A stretch of 64,000 nt of DNA from Lates calcarifer (lineage: Eukaryota > Chordata > Actinopteri > Centropomidae), in contig NC_066837.1 in NCBI RefSeq assembly GCF_001640805.2, positions 21,321,341 through 21,385,340 on the forward strand, in the 5' to 3' direction. The translations under genes were made by a program, and so were the position numbers. Below the pieces are notes generated by a model that made no database searches, had not been told where the DNA came from, and saw nothing but the letters and a program-made list of their open reading frames with translations. Below are positions 1-14,339 of the stretch, in pieces (position 1 is the stretch's first letter; every line of letters begins with the position of its first letter).

Positions 1-426
1 TAGTACTGTGGTCCCATTTATTTCTTGCAGTGTCAGTGCCATTCTCATCAAACATTCACTGTAGACGTCATTTAGTATGACTGTAACTGAACTGTATCAG
101 CCAAATATACAGACAACTTCATTATCATGCGTATTGTGTATGTAACAGTGTATATTTCGGACCAAACGTGCAGTTTTGCATGTCAAAACACATTCAGGTT
201 CACATTTACTTGACATTAGTATATTGATAACACAATCAAACTGGGTGCGTGTTTTCTGCTTTGGACCCCGACACAATGTGAAATAATTTTCTTTCTTTTG
301 AGGCAGCTTCTGACACATATTCTTCATATAAGTGAGACATATTAGAGTATTATCCTGTGTATTTTCACTGTTTGTAAACCAAGAGACAGTATTTTAGCTA
401 TGATATGCAAGCCCTTTTTCAATAAA
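1..426 (+). other. possible 3' UTR end of an upstream + strand gene
   Basis: AT-rich DNA without a credible reading frame, ending in a canonical AATAAA at 421-426 that is followed by a T/GT-rich stretch (about 446-480). This is the usual layout of a poly(A) site, so the first 440 bases could be the tail of a gene lying to the left. An opposite-strand AATAAA (TTTATT at 509-514) lies 80 bases further on. Both are only sequence signals; no coding exon supports either. Confidence 0.22.
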
Positions 427-3400
427 GTCATATGAAATAGATATCTATTTGTTTTTATTTTTAAAAAAATGTGACTGAAACTCTCTGCCACAGTGTTAAT
501 TTGAGTTCTTTATTCATTTAAAGATACAATAAGGGATTTATCATTAGTAGGATGTAGAAAAATTCAAAAATAAATTTACCAAATGTAAAGAAACATTTGG
601 CTGCATAGACCATTGACATATCAAAGTATTCAAGCTAATGTGTTAGCAAGCAAACGTCTTCTTCACATGCCAGCAGATGCAGAACAATATATTTATATCA
701 AGTTTCTGGAGACTTTCCTTCTGTAAAAAACATACTCCATAGGTTGTCTGTGGAGCAGCTTATTACGACCCATAGTTACGTTTGATTGTTAGGTAACAAG
801 AACACAGGAGACTGCTATTTGTTTCCCATGTGAAACTAATAACCAACATTGTAATTTGTTTCTATGAATGTTCCAAGCTTAATTGCAAACATATTGTTGG
901 AACCATGACAACAAAGGTGTGCTACACCATAGTGATGCTCCTATGGGTCGTACCAGAGGGTATAGAGACAAACTTATATGGTCGTTCAGGTTTGAGAATT
1001 TGTTGAGTTTCTGCATATCTGTCTCAGTATATACTTTCCTTTCAACTTTAATGTCTTCTGCCTACTAACATCTTGGTCTTCGGTTATTAGACACTAGTTG
1101 TCTGTAGACTGTCTTTAGTTTAGAATGGGATCATTAAAGCCATGAGACTCAACATGACACACAGCCTATGTGGAGAACCTACTTGTTCAAATTACTTTTA
1201 TATACAAATATATGCAACTAATTTACAACAGCAAATATATTTTGAGAGAAACTTCATTTCTCAACACAAGGAAACATCAGTGATTGTGCAAAATTAACAC
1301 TAACAGTGCTCAAGTGCTTTTTATGTTTATGGCCCCTAAAAGCATTTAGTTCATTTTCTGTTGGAAAGATTGTGGTGTTGGTCAAATACTAAAAAAAAAA
1401 AAAAAAAAAAAACTGAAAAGTGTCTTGAAGCATGAAACAGGAATCCTGGTCTCCACTGACACACTCCTGTACATAGCACAACAACATAGCACATTAATGT
1501 TTGGAGGAACCATTACTTCCAACAGCATCATCAAATATAGTTAAACCCACCTAGGTCTAAGAAGTGTCGTCATCCATCTCGAAAACCTACTATACCTTTC
1601 AGGTGACCGTTTTAAATAGTTTTCTTTTTTACACCTGCATAAATTTGAATTTCTCATGCAGATTTATGTTAAAGTTTTACAATGGTTGATTTACTGCTAC
1701 AACTTTGGAACACTAGGAACACTTTAAACACTCAAAATCTTACTGACCCTAATTTCAACCCTTAACTGGGCTGCTGTGAAGGCCTGAAAATCAAATAATG
1801 AGCTAAAAAGAGGCAAAAGATGCACAGCTTGTAGAGTACTGCATCCGATACTATGACAGGGAGTTATTTGGTTTAACAGTAATATCTTAAATATCACATT
1901 AAGCAGTTTTGAAGTGGAAAATGCCCCACAGAAGTGTGTGGGCAGATTGAGAAACTTCTCTCTTTCAAGAGCTGTCATGAGAGGTTACTTACTCACTTTG
2001 ACGGTAATAAAAAGTGGCAGTACCACGCCTCAGACAGGTGGAAAAAGCTATACAGCAGACCATGCAACCTCTCTTACGAGAGAGAGAAATAAAACACTGG
2101 AGACCAGACTTTCTGCTGCAGGTTCACCAGAATAAAAAAGTTCAAACAGAAAAGCACGGCCAAGCCAAAACCTCACACAACAGTCTGGCATTGTGTATGA
2201 ATGGTCACTTTGAGGCTCAATGAATAATTCAATGGGACTATCACTTGACATTTTCCACCTTAGAACTGAAACCAACTCAGCAAATCTTTTTCCAGTAAAG
2301 GAGCAAAGAGGAAAGGCACATGTAATGCCCATTAACGTTCCTGTCTGATGTCTTCACACCTGAGATTTCAGAGGTTTTCATTTGTGCTGGTTCTGGTACT
2401 CAACCACAGCACCAGCGAGCCTGTGTAGCTTTATGAAACTGTCAGCTCTAATAAAGTGGAACCGTGGAGAGCAGATTAATTTCATGCTACAGCGCTCTCC
2501 TCTGACCTCTGAGTAGATACATACAAGGAACATGAGACATGGTTTGGACGTGGACCAAGCAGTTTGGAAGGTCAGAGTTACATGTTTGGGCCTTTTGGGC
2601 ACATTCAGGAATGATTATGGGATTTCTATACTGTGCTTATTCAGCTGAGACTCGGCCATGATGGAGGTGGCTGACATATGTACAGACTGTTTGTTAATAT
2701 GTATTTTTATAGACACATCACTCTGATCCAGTTCAGCTGAGGAATTTTGAGATTTTTTACAACAAGGAAAAAATATCTAACCAAACACAAAGAGGTGTCG
2801 GGGTCAGTGTGTGAAATATTTTTAATAAAACTAGATAAAACATTACAAGCCCGTCGTGACTAATAAAATGAGTCCAGTGGGCTAATTAGAGTCTGAATCA
2901 GACACGCTCTGTCAAACTGAGAACAATAAAAGCAGAGATTGATGAAGAGACATATCAGCAGATGAAGTAAATTAGTAAATGTTGACACAAATGGTGAAGG
3001 AAAACTGGACCTCACAAGCAGACAGCAAAGTGTATTTGATGGAGTGCGAAACACACGACACATTTATTGTATTCCACAGTATAACAGGTCACTCTGTGTG
3101 TATGTAAGGTCCATAGGTGATGCAGGAACTCCTTGGGTTGACTCCACATTGCATTATTATCCCCAGCTTTCATCAAAGTCAAACTTGTGGTTTCAAAGTT
3201 ATGAACTTACAAAAACTGAGGTTTTTACAGTGACATTTAAGAACATAGTTCGATAATGATTTTTTTCCCACATGAATGATGTTGAGATAAAGTAATCACA
3301 GAATTAAATTAGAAGTAATCACAAATAGTCCAGCAAAAATAGACATGATCTGTACATATAGTATATATAGTATGTTACTGTCAAAAAAACTACATTAGTG

Positions 3401-6400
3401 AACTGACAAAACAAAACAAATTAATGGCTGGAATAAAAATTAAAATGAAGAAATGAAGACCTTGTTTATGTCAGCTTGACAATTCACAATACAGCAAATA
3501 TTGGAAAAATCTACATTGAAGGAATGAGCACATTACTAACTGGCAGTGGTGTTAAAACTTTGATATTTCTGATGTAAAGTTCCAGACTTTTTCTACTTTT
3601 GCAGTGAGGATGATGTTCAACAAAACACCTGAAAGATAAAGAGATATTTTCTATATTCTAATCTTCTCTCATTTTGAATCAAATGCTAACCACATGAAAA
3701 CAGCACTGCTTCACTCAGCACAAAGCAGCCTTCAACTCGAATCACCTGAGACAGAGAACATAACCAGGTTGGAACGACAAATTGCCCGGTTGATTTGGTC
3801 TTGGAGGTTGTGGGTAATCCAGTGTGATTTGAGGCTCTCGACCGTACATCTTTGAACAACTTAATACGCAGCTCGTCTGAATGAAAGTTAATAGGAAACA
3901 TGTTGGCTGCAAAACCACACAGGGCTGTGTGTGCTGTGTGTGACAGTGAAGGATGTCAGTGGGACAAGTTAAGAGTCTGAATGTAATTCCTTTGGTTTCC
4001 TGAAGAAAGCTGCTATATGAAAAGAAATCTGGGGAAAAGGGAGATGCTAACATGATGTTTCCTGTTCAGGATTTAAGAACATGGACCTCATGCTGAAAGA
4101 TCAAGAGGACACACACACATACACACGTGCACACACAACACTGAAGAAAGGCTAAACACTCATACACAGGAACATGTTGTCAACCATTTGGTATAGATGC
4201 AACATGCAAACACACATAGGTTAAGTTGTTAAGACTCTCAACTGCAAATTCATGCTTGATGTATGTACATACTAAAAGTACCACCTATCAAAATGCAGTA
4301 AACATGATTAGAATGGATGTTAATAATCTATGCTGACGTTACAGGTAAATGTCTTTTTTTCCCTGTGAAAATACATTGAAACACAAGTGACTACAGCAGA
4401 CAACCCAACTGGTAAACCTCATCAAAGAGTCAGGTAAATGGAGTGTATATGTAGCGCTTTTATAGCACAGCACTTCCTGCGATAAACTGGGCAAACTCCT
4501 AAGCCACAGTTGCCCCACCACTGACCGCTCTGTGATCCCTCCAGCAACATGTGCGTGAGTCCCTCATCTCTCTGACTGTGTGGTGACCCCTCCACATACA
4601 TGCAAAGCCCTGGTTACCCCCTACAGACGACTAACTGCAGGCCTTAACACTCTATCAATAATCAGCATCAACAAACAGACTTAAAAAGACAAACGAGGTT
4701 TGAGCTGCCTACAGTGATCACTCTTCTCAGTTGAAAGAGTCAAAGGCAGCTCCATTGTAGAAGGGAAGGAATAAGAATGAAAGAGTTCACAGTTCTGGCT
4801 GTGACAGAAACCACATATCCCACAAGACATTTCTTCTCTATCAAATCCACAGGCATTAGCATAAACAGCTCTGGGGGGTTTTGGAATGTCCTTCAGATTC
4901 ATCATGACCAATCGTTCAGTGTTTCCCTAACTTAACAGCAGAGAGAGGGGTCATGGATAATGTTATTGGAAACAGGTTGATCACTGTTTCCACACAGGGA
5001 CATCCCTTAAGTCTGAACAATAGACAAGGCAGAACAGAGGAGGGAAAGAAAAAGAAAAAAAGAGGTAAATATCATCAGTTATCAGCAATGAGTCCCAGTT
5101 GTTCCATAGCAGAGAAAGGGATGTAATACATCTTTGTTTATTAGCATTTTGTGAAAAAAGGTCAGGGAGCGAAAAACAAGGGACGTCATTATTCACGGCT
5201 CATTTTAAGAGACATCACGTACAAAAGGCTCGCAATGATCCCCGTTTAATGAGTCATTCCACTGTGATGCAGGACTAAGCAGACTGTGTCTTTGTTGCCT
5301 GGTTATCAGGCTCCTCTGCTGGCACTCAACAGACAAGCATCATTAACTTGGTGAGGAGTTGACTTCCCAGCTATTTCCTTTTGCAAGGCAGATATGCCCT
5401 GCAGGCAGTTACTACTGACTCCACTGTAAAATCAATTACACAGTTTATCCACTATTTAATGCAAAACAAGTAGAATGTGTAAGGTCCACATAAATGTATA
5501 CCAGTATTATTACTGGTTTGCATATAAATCATGTGACAAGTTTTAAAAATCTGATGCACAGTTATAGATTTAACTCAGCTCAGCTCCACTTTGACCAACT
5601 ATTAAAATGCTACATGCACATTAATGTTGAGTAATAATAATACAATAATGGGCCTATAATATTAATAACACTCACATTTGACTGATACAGATAATTATAT
5701 TTTTGTACTTTTGTGCACAATTGCATAATTTTAAATTAGCAGTATTGCCTCTTTAGTTAAAAAAAAAAAAAAAAAAGAAATGGCAGCATGAACTGAACCA
5801 CAGGCTAATCAGCACGGAGATTTTTTTTTTCTTACAAATTTTATTTTTTGATAAATCTTCCAGTGTGATTAGATTTTCCTTTAATCACATTGTTTCAGTT
5901 TATTAAATAATGAAAATTATTACCTTATTTTCAAAATAATATTACTTCATCACTATTTTACGTGTTTTCACATAAAATCACCTGTGTTAGGGAATAAAAC
6001 CTGCCTGAGTATGTGAGTGAAGATTGAACAATTTTTGTGTGTAATTCCACACAAGAACATTTAAGAGCCAGGCCTTTACCAGCAACATTTCTCTGAAGTC
6101 TGATGAACCACAGAGAGCAGAGTTCAGGCAAATCCGCCAACATTTCTCTACAGCACACCATAATTTGCTCCTCAGGTCTGAAAAAAGATTACAGATTACA
6201 GCTGCTGCTTTCACTCAGTTTCGTCACTGTTTACCATTATTCTCAAAGTATTATTGCATTCACCGTCTGCTGTGTCATCTGCTGAGTTTTTTGACACATT
6301 TGTAACACTTTCTGATGACAGGAGATGGTGTGAAATTTCTCCTACGTGCTATATAGGAAGCTCTCCATCACAGAGGTGCTGTGGAAGAACGAACGTTACA

Positions 6401-7500
6401 ATGTCCATCCCACTAAAGCATTTAATGTTGTATTCAGCAAGACCAGTTTACAACTGTTTGTTTGTAAGAGTTTTCTAGTTGCATTATTTTTTTCAATGGT
6501 CACCCACTTTATATTACACACCATATTCAACCTAAATATTTGCAAAAGCAAAACAGAAATCAAATCATATAATGTTTTCACTCTGCAGATGCATCCTTCA
6601 GCGCTTTGAAGAATATAAATATTGTATGAGCCATTAAATGTATTCTGCCAAATTCAAATTCCACTCCAAAAAAACCTCAGGTTAATTCTTATTTTGAAAT
6701 ATTTTTAAAGGCAAAGCTTTTAGTGGTTTTGTTTCGACTTAGATTTGGTTTAAAGCCAAGGAAAATGAATCACAATGTTACCAAATGTGTCAGTTCCTGT
6801 AAAACCGGCAATCTGAGCAAGGTAATGACAAGTTTGGTCCCTCCTACACATATTCTAAGGCTTTGACCCAAAGCAGAATGCAAACAAGCTCCCAACATTT
6901 TCTTTCCACTGTGGTTATTGGAGTAAGACATCAGATTATATTGGACTGGACTTTCCTGGCTGACCTCTGAGAGGTTAAGTTTTTCTCATACCCAGTACGG
7001 AGTCCAGAACGTGAACTTGCTTTACTTGGGAAAAGGGCATAGTGAGATCCTCATATGTGTTTCATAAGTTTCTGTCTCATATGGCCTCATTTTGTAGGTG
7101 TGATGTTAAATACACTGTATGGACTCATGGGCAGGACACAAACACCAAAGGAAGTGACCAAATGTAAACACACATGTTGTAAACTCCCATTGGAGATAAA
7201 CTGCAGGCAACTGAAACACAACAGTCATTTAATCATGTCAAATCAAAGTCCAACACATGTTATTAAGCACTGACCACAGCATTATAGACTTTCTCATTTC
7301 TGGACATTGTGGAGTAACTTCTCATGGCTCAAACAAGAAGCAGGGTCACTCAGTGTGTTTGCTGAGATTTTAGATGTATTCCTTTGTGAACCTGAACCAT
7401 AACGTTAATGTTGCACAAATACTGGATGGATTCCACTAGTAGCACTACTTTGTTCTGAGTCTTTGTTCTGAGTTAATCCAAGCAGAGCAGCAGAAACATC
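427..7500. other. gene-free AT-rich stretch
   Basis: No exon with recognisable homology on either strand. All open frames are short and lack codon-like composition. Visible content is limited to homopolymer runs (A22 at 1391-1412, A18 at 5759-5776), AT-rich islands such as 5580-5960, and scattered AATAAA hexamers. It may be intergenic, a long 3' UTR or intronic DNA of a gene outside the window; the sequence does not decide. Confidence 0.5.
1391..1412. repeat. A22 homopolymer
   Basis: Uninterrupted run of 22 A. No recognisable SINE or LINE body precedes it, so it is treated as a simple repeat. Confidence 0.9.
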
Positions 7501-7504
7501 AAGT

Positions 7505-7640
7505 TCAGAGATGCAAGCTTGCTAACTATAAGGTCACCAGTTCAAATCCCCAGACTGGCTGAGAAATGCGGGTGGAAAATACACTGACTCCTCCCATTTC
7601 CTCATCAACAATGCTCTAAACCCCCATCTATTACAACACA
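7505..7640 (+). repeat. tRNA-derived SINE fragment
   Basis: The stretch around 7530-7555 reads GGTCACCAGTTCAAATCCCC, a good match to a tRNA B-box (GGTTCRANNCC) in the usual setting of teleost tRNA-derived SINEs. It is followed by a CTGGCTGAGAAATGCGGGTG-type body. The A-box part is eroded (about 7515-7530). The family assignment rests on recognition of the motif, not on alignment. Confidence 0.45.
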
Positions 7641-8814
7641 GCTGTTCAGAAGCCAATATGTGTACTGTACAGGCAAACCTCCAGGTGTGCATGTGTTGCA
7701 ATTAATGATGTGAAGGGATCACTAAAAAAAAAGGTCTTATTGATGGGTGTTGCTGGATTGTACGGTAGAATTTAAAGATTTTATTTGGGTTTACTGCCCA
7801 TTTCAGTCTTTATCAATTGCTGAAGCCAAAAAGTCCAAATCTGGGCAAAGATGCACCAGGGTACCTTGCAAAGTAAAATGAAAATGATGCATCCACCACA
7901 ACTAAGTGCAATTGGCTCAGACACTTGTCAATCAAGTAAACACACCTTTTCTCTTCTACTATAGATGTTACTGATATTCCAGATAGCTTTGGCCCAAGGC
8001 TTGATTGCAGGCGTGTTAGCATAAGCACTCGCACAGCATCATCTGTAGATGATGTAGAATTAATCCTTGTTCTCTATTGTGGGAAAGCTCATAAAAGCGT
8101 GCATCTTGTGAGGCTCATTTTGCAGTCAACCCTTACAAGTAGTTTTCTACCTTTGCCAGCCCTGTGGTGGTCCTGTTAAAAGGGTTACACAACAGGACTC
8201 CATTACCTGAAACATCAGATTATCATTGAGCACCTCTGGTACCTTTAACCACCAGGGCCACACATTCAACATTGAAACTTATCTCAGGAAATACATGAGA
8301 ATAACTAGTTCTCACAGCTGTCATCAGTTTCAGCACCAACAATGTGAGGATAAGGCAGAATTTCATTTGCCAGCCAAGAATGAATCAATTTCACCAACAG
8401 GAGCAAATAACAAGAGCAGTTAAGAGAAACCAACAGCAGTTCCACTGGCTTCACTTCATAGCTCTCCAGCTACAGAGTAAAGACATTGAGGGTTAAAACT
8501 TTATCTAAATATGCACGGGCAACTATGTTGCCTTTTGGCTTTACAGCAACAATGCAGAAGCACCTCCTTACATGGTATCGAAGAAACGTAAGCTATAAAT
8601 AAGAATAGAGCTTTGCCCCCTCCATCAGACATGAGAAAACCTCTCATGACTGATACTTGACAGCTTTTTATTATAGACATTAAACTGACAACAAGTGAAA
8701 TACATTGACCACTGGCCCTGTTGGTCAGCTTGATTCATAACATGGTTGACCACAAGGGCCCATTCAAAAATACAAAATACATGGACAGCCACTTACAGTA
8801 TGTACCCAAGTATG

Positions 8815-8817
<3 letters not shown>

Positions 8818-8861
<44 letters not shown>

Positions 8862-8862
8862 A
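8818..8862. repeat. (CA)n microsatellite
   Basis: About 18 near-perfect CA units followed by an interrupted ACAAACACACAAA tail. Typical polymorphic fish microsatellite. Confidence 0.95.
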
Positions 8863-9350
8863 AAGGGTTAATGTCATTTTAGATTACAGATTTTATCAAT
8901 TTGCAGTAGACAAATAACTCAAAGGACTCACTAAGGGTGGGAAAGTACAATAAAACGCTACAGTGAAAATGAAATGAGCCATGACTCCCTCCTGCTGAGA
9001 GACAGGTCACATGATTTGACAGCCAGAGAGGGATGTCACATAGGTCAGAGGTTGTGGAACTACCTTGGGTGGCATAGTTTGGCTTTCCCCCACAAAATCC
9101 TCCCTTAGGGAGCCATGAGGAGACTTTTAATAGATGTGAACACAGACAAACGCATGCTGATCTCTCTGTGCCCTACTGTGACTCTACACACTATTCCCCT
9201 GCTAAACATCAGGGTGCACTGGGAAAGAGCTGGCGAGAGATTTTGATCAGTGTATAGATTTATTTAGAGCAATAGACAGACGGTGGTCCAGCAGGGTTTT
9301 TGTAGGCACATGTTATGGGAGACTTCCAGGGCATATCCATGCCAATGTGA

Positions 9351-9356
<6 letters not shown>

Positions 9357-9393
<37 letters not shown>
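9357..9393. repeat. A37 homopolymer
   Basis: Uninterrupted run of 37 A, the longest homopolymer in the window. It is long enough that its exact length is unlikely to be reliable in any assembly. The right flank (9,394-9,440) is a CT-rich stretch on the + strand. Confidence 0.95.
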
Positions 9394-9394
<1 letters not shown>

Positions 9395-11224
9395 AACCAG
9401 CTTTCATCAAATTCTTCTTCTTCCTTCTCCTCTTCTGGTTTATTGGCAGTTGAAGAAGAATAAAAGAAAAAAGCATTACTGCACTGACTGTCATATGTAT
9501 CACAGTCCTGGATTGAACCTGAACTTTTAAATTGCTTAAACATTATTAAAATTTGTCACAGGGAAAATTTACTGAGAAGCACTGTAGTCAAAAGAAGAAA
9601 CTGAAAGTGTTTTCTGTGTTTTCTAATCTGACACCACCATGGTTAAATTGTGGTTAGGTTTAGGGAAATTTCATGGTTTGGGTTAAAATTAATACTACAT
9701 AAAGGTTAGGGGGACCTTCATCAGGAACAACTGTGGTCATGGGTAAAAGACACCAACACTGACTGTCAAGAAGAAATGGACAACAAACAGCGTTCTCTAA
9801 GCGTTTTGGTAACCCAGCCATCCACCCAGACCCCTTCCCTTCATGGACTTTGTCAGTTTATAACACTGCCACATCTGACTTCCATTGACACCTGTCTGTA
9901 TTCATTTCTTTCCACTTTGATACTTGACACCAATGGTCTCGAACAGGGACAATAACCTGCCAACATGAAGACACTCTTTGACTGAGCAGTAATAGTTGAT
10001 ATGACTGTTTGTAGACAATGAGTCTGTTCAGTCATGATTGTGCAGTTATGTTTTTGTTTTTTCACACAACCCTGTGTAATTGTGAGATGTGCAGAAGGTG
10101 AAAAAACACTAAACAGGCAACATAGTCAGGCATCTTAACCAGGTTCCCTTGTACTGTGTGAAGATGTGCATGTGTGTGTGAACATAACCTGATTCACCTC
10201 AAATGTATTTATAAAGTGCTTTCAACAATGCAGGTTTACAACAAAGTACTTTTAGAGAACACAGGACATAAACAGAGCAATTATCAGACAATCTCTCAGA
10301 TACTGAATAGACATAAGGGGAGGGAGTCTGCAGGCGGGGTAAGGTTGGCCTAAAGGGGATTTTAGAAGGCCACAGGAGGCCTCTAAACCAAAATAAAGAC
10401 TGCTGGTGCTTCCCCCAACCCTTCAGTCCTTGTTCAGTCTTCACTAGATGGCCTGATAGCGATTTGTAAACAGCTGGTAGATCCATAACTCTGAGTACAG
10501 GCCGTCACTGGGACTAGACAGAGACAATATTAGACATAGCCCGCTGCCGCCATACATAAAGCACTTTGATAAATTCAAGGGAGGACTAGATTAGGTTGGG
10601 AATAGTGGATGGAGACGTAAATCTGAATGAGAAATGAAAATTCAGCGTCACAGCTGCCATATTGACTAAAACAGTGCATTCTTTGTTCGAGAAATATGGT
10701 GTTTTGAAGTCAAGAGATGCATCAGAGTCATGTGTAAGTCTGCATGGTGAGCAAAGACAGAGATCTGGAAGTGTGTGAGTCCAATAAGTAATCTGTTCTT
10801 TTTTAAAACAGAACTTGCTGTGGAGTATTGTCCTCAGCTGAGTATAAACATAAATCTGTCACATCAATGGAAATGTTCAAGATATATTATATTATACAAA
10901 CTTTTCTGATGATTCCATTCCCTTGTGTTGCCATGCTTTCTTGTTTTCTTCTTTGTTGCCAGTGTCTGAATATGGCATCTGGGAAGAATCATTTGCAAAT
11001 CCAAAGGTAGTTTGTATTGGCAGAAGATAGTGCTGGTGTGCTGGCAGACAGGAGTCACAGGATGTAAAAGTCATCCAAGTTTTTGGATTGGATTTTTTGA
11101 TTTCATTGGCGTAATTGTTGATTAAACAATGTAAGGTTTAATTATAATGGTGACTTTAAAATTGTGCACAGAGTTGTAAAACATAAGTATATAAATCAAA
11201 AGTAACAATCTGAGTACATCTACT

Positions 11225-11470
11225 GTGTACTTTGAGCCAACTGCTAATGTTAACATGGTAACATTGCCACAATGAGAACAACATGCTAATGTTTATCAGG
11301 TGTTATATTTTCAAATGTTCTCATCTTATTTTTATTGACATTGGTAATTATCACATAATAAATAATAATAAAGCGTAGCTGAGGCTATCATTAGTTTTGC
11401 AGGCTTTACAGGCCATAAACTAGTGTATTGGAGAAATAAACATTTTGATGATGAAACATTAAGGGATTAC
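11225..11470 (+). repeat. dispersed teleost repeat, copy 1 (GCTAATGTTA/CATAAAC family)
   Basis: Contains GCTAATGTTAACATGGTAAC near 11,242, then GTAGCTGAGGCT and TTTTGCAGG followed by CCATAAAC at about 11,374-11,420. The same order of motifs (GCATGCTAAC, GCTGAGGCTGATGAAAC, TTTTGCAGGTCATAAACC) occurs at 18,640-18,705, so the two loci are diverged copies of one interspersed element. Confidence 0.55.
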
Positions 11471-13236
11471 CAAAGTTATTACACTTCTATGGAGCTTGGC
11501 AAGTGTCACAGGGAAAATATATATATTTGTGCTGTCGGTTTAAACATGTCATTGCACAAATGACTAATTTATGCTCGTAGTTTAATTCATATGATATATA
11601 TTGTCTCCTCACTTGACACACATGAAACTGGTTACATTCACAGTATCATCTAAGTTTTTAAAGTTACAAAGTCAGTCAATGTTATCCTGTAAAATATGTT
11701 TAAGTGATGTCAGTATATTAACAGGGTACACACGAGACAGGACTAATGGCATGAAGGTCATTATTATGCTAAACTGCACAAATTTATTTTTTTGTTTTTT
11801 TTCTCCATGACACCTCCTGGCCTCTGTAGAATTCCTCCTGTGCGTAATATAAATGTATCTGAATGTTTTTATTTGGGTGTCATAGCTGTTCTAGTCTAAG
11901 ATGTAAAGGCTACATGTATGATCAGTCTTTTCTAACCACAGAACTTTGAGCTGTCCAGCTTGTTTTGTCCATCCCTGCTTCCCAGGCCAATTACACAGTG
12001 ATTAATTTGTTCTGATGTCCTGACCCAAAATGAGGACTCTTCAAGCAGTGACTGGGTAGAGTTGGGGGAGGGTAGATGTGCGTATATGCGTATACATGCC
12101 TGTGTGTGTTAAGCATATCACCACCAGCATGACAGGCATTAACCATATGTTGGTGTCCGCCCAGGCCTTGGTATCTTGGTCAACAGCTCTGTCAACAGAG
12201 CATGACCGTTCACGCCACATTTTATCTGTTGACTGAGGAAGGAGTCATCACCTCTGAAGAATAAACTGTGTGTTAAAAAGTCATTAGTCTTGATTAGCTA
12301 TCTTTGTAATTATTCAATTTAAAATGAGCAGAACCAAATGCTGCCATCTGGTCTGGCAAATGTTGACTTCTCGAAGCCTGAAAAATAGAGCAAACTGCAC
12401 ACAAGTTCTCTACATTCAAGACATGCTGCAGTCTGAATGTGTAGAGGGACAACAACCAACAAAGAGAACAGAGATTAAAATGAAAATGGACAATAAAAGC
12501 AAAGTAAAGTACACAGAGAACTAAATTTTTACCCACAGGAGCCATGCCGTGTTGCTGTGCCAATGTAAGTATGCACTGACACTGGCCTTTCAAATAAATG
12601 GTTTAGGAAGCCAATTCAAACCTATAAACATGTTAACAAGACAAGATTAATTATTTTATTATCACTACATATAACAGGATAAATGTTCAAATACATTCCA
12701 GTGGTTTCTTGTTGTCATTATATGTTTATGTAGTATTAAATATAAATATGAGGAGAGTCAGAGTTATGGGATAATTGCTGAATAAACTTTGGCTATGACA
12801 TAATGTGATGAGTTTTCTCATAAAGACTCCCAGTAGTGAGTTCAGGGCTGTTTCTGGACATTTTGGTGCCATAAGCTAGACATCCCCTGGTGCTCCTCAA
12901 GGGATTTATTGTTTTGTTAATAATATTTGAATATTGTACAGCAATTATCATAATTTTATTTAATGTTATTTAATAATGGTTTGATTTAATTTCTTTAACT
13001 ATTAGAATTATTTTATTAATTCACCTTGATATTATTCCAGCTTCTTGTCTGGCTCATGGCATCATTATCACGTAGTCTGTCATTAGATAGTTATATATTC
13101 TACTGGTTTCAAATGCATTCAGAACATGATAAAGAACATAAGAGACAGGGTGGAAATCATCATTTCTACAACTATGCTGCTAATGTGGCTTAACACTCAA
13201 ATGTGTCTGTCCTAACAACAGGAGGCAACAACAAGA

Positions 13237-13259
13237 CAGTGCTAACCACTGAGCCACCA
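13237..13259 (-). repeat. inverted SINE head fragment
   Basis: Read on the minus strand this is GGTGGCTCAGTGGTTAGCAC, the tRNA-like A-box head also seen on the plus strand at 18,941 (GTGCAGTGGTTAGCACTGT). Only the head is recognisable. Confidence 0.4.
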
Positions 13260-14339
13260 TATTTGTACTGACCCTCAAAGTGAGACTGTGTAAATTTGGA
13301 AAGAAGATATAACACATTATACTCTTACAAATGAAATGGTGAATTCATATGTACTGAAACAAGCTTTTCATTACATACAACTTTAATTTGTCTGGTATAA
13401 CCAGTATTTAACTTTATGACCTGACCTTTCAAATCATTTCAAAAGTCACATAGTCTCACTTTGAAGTCTTGTCTGAGGTGCTAGTTGGATTATTTAACAT
13501 GTAGGGTTTAAACATACACAACTATTTCCATCAGTTTCTGTGTGTACTGCTGAGTGCAATATTGTGTTCAGGGAGAGACTGGAAGTGTGTGCTGTTTTTG
13601 GAGAGTAATGGTGAATGAGACTATGCCAATTCACCTAAATCAAAGTTTAACTTTTCAATACACTTTACTCCACCAACACATGGGAATAACATGCACAAGC
13701 TTGGGAATTATATTGTGCATTTACAGTATAATGAGTCAGAAATATAATGAGCACCACCTCTCCATGTCCTCTCCATGATCTGAAAACAGTCAGGTTCAGA
13801 AAAACAGCCTGCCTACACAGCAGCCTTTGTTCCTGCATCTCCCAGGAATGCTGCACCCTGCTGTTAATGCAAAAACCACTTTATTTAAACAAAAGCTCAA
13901 ATCCACTGACAGCAAATACATTATGCTCAGGTCCCTGTCAACCCATCCTGGACACTGAAGAAGAGATTTCAAGACCTAAAACAGTCAAGCTGTTACAGAT
14001 TAAATTAGAGTACAATTACGCAGGATTTTTAAGAGGAAGTGGGCTCATTCTTTTGACATGTGGCAACGTAAGTGATTCATCATTGTACGTTCATGTCAGC
14101 TGTATTTGTGATTTTTCCTGATTGAGCTGACTGATGTAAGGTCACCTGAGGCTTAGTGCTGGAGTGTAGGGCCTCAGGAGAAAGTCCTGTTCACTGTCAG
14201 CTACAAGACAGACAGCAAGGTGCTGTATGGACAAGAAAAGGCCTGTGGTGGTACACAACTACAGTGGTCCAGCAAATGAATAGTTTAAGTCAATGTAGGT
14301 TTGATTCAAGGGATGGCATTGTCAGTTTGCTGTTTTGTA

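Noticed and set aside
4090..4140. CA-rich stretch near 4,110
   Set aside because: Interrupted and short (ACACACACATACACACGTGCACACA); not called as a separate microsatellite of note.
7505..7570. Possible functional tRNA gene
   Set aside because: A B-box is present, but no cloverleaf can be drawn: the acceptor and anticodon stems do not pair and the A-box is eroded. Treated as a SINE remnant.
8818..8862. CRISPR-like or other regular spaced repeats
   Set aside because: The window has only microsatellites and homopolymers. No direct repeat of 20-40 bases with regular unique spacers was seen.
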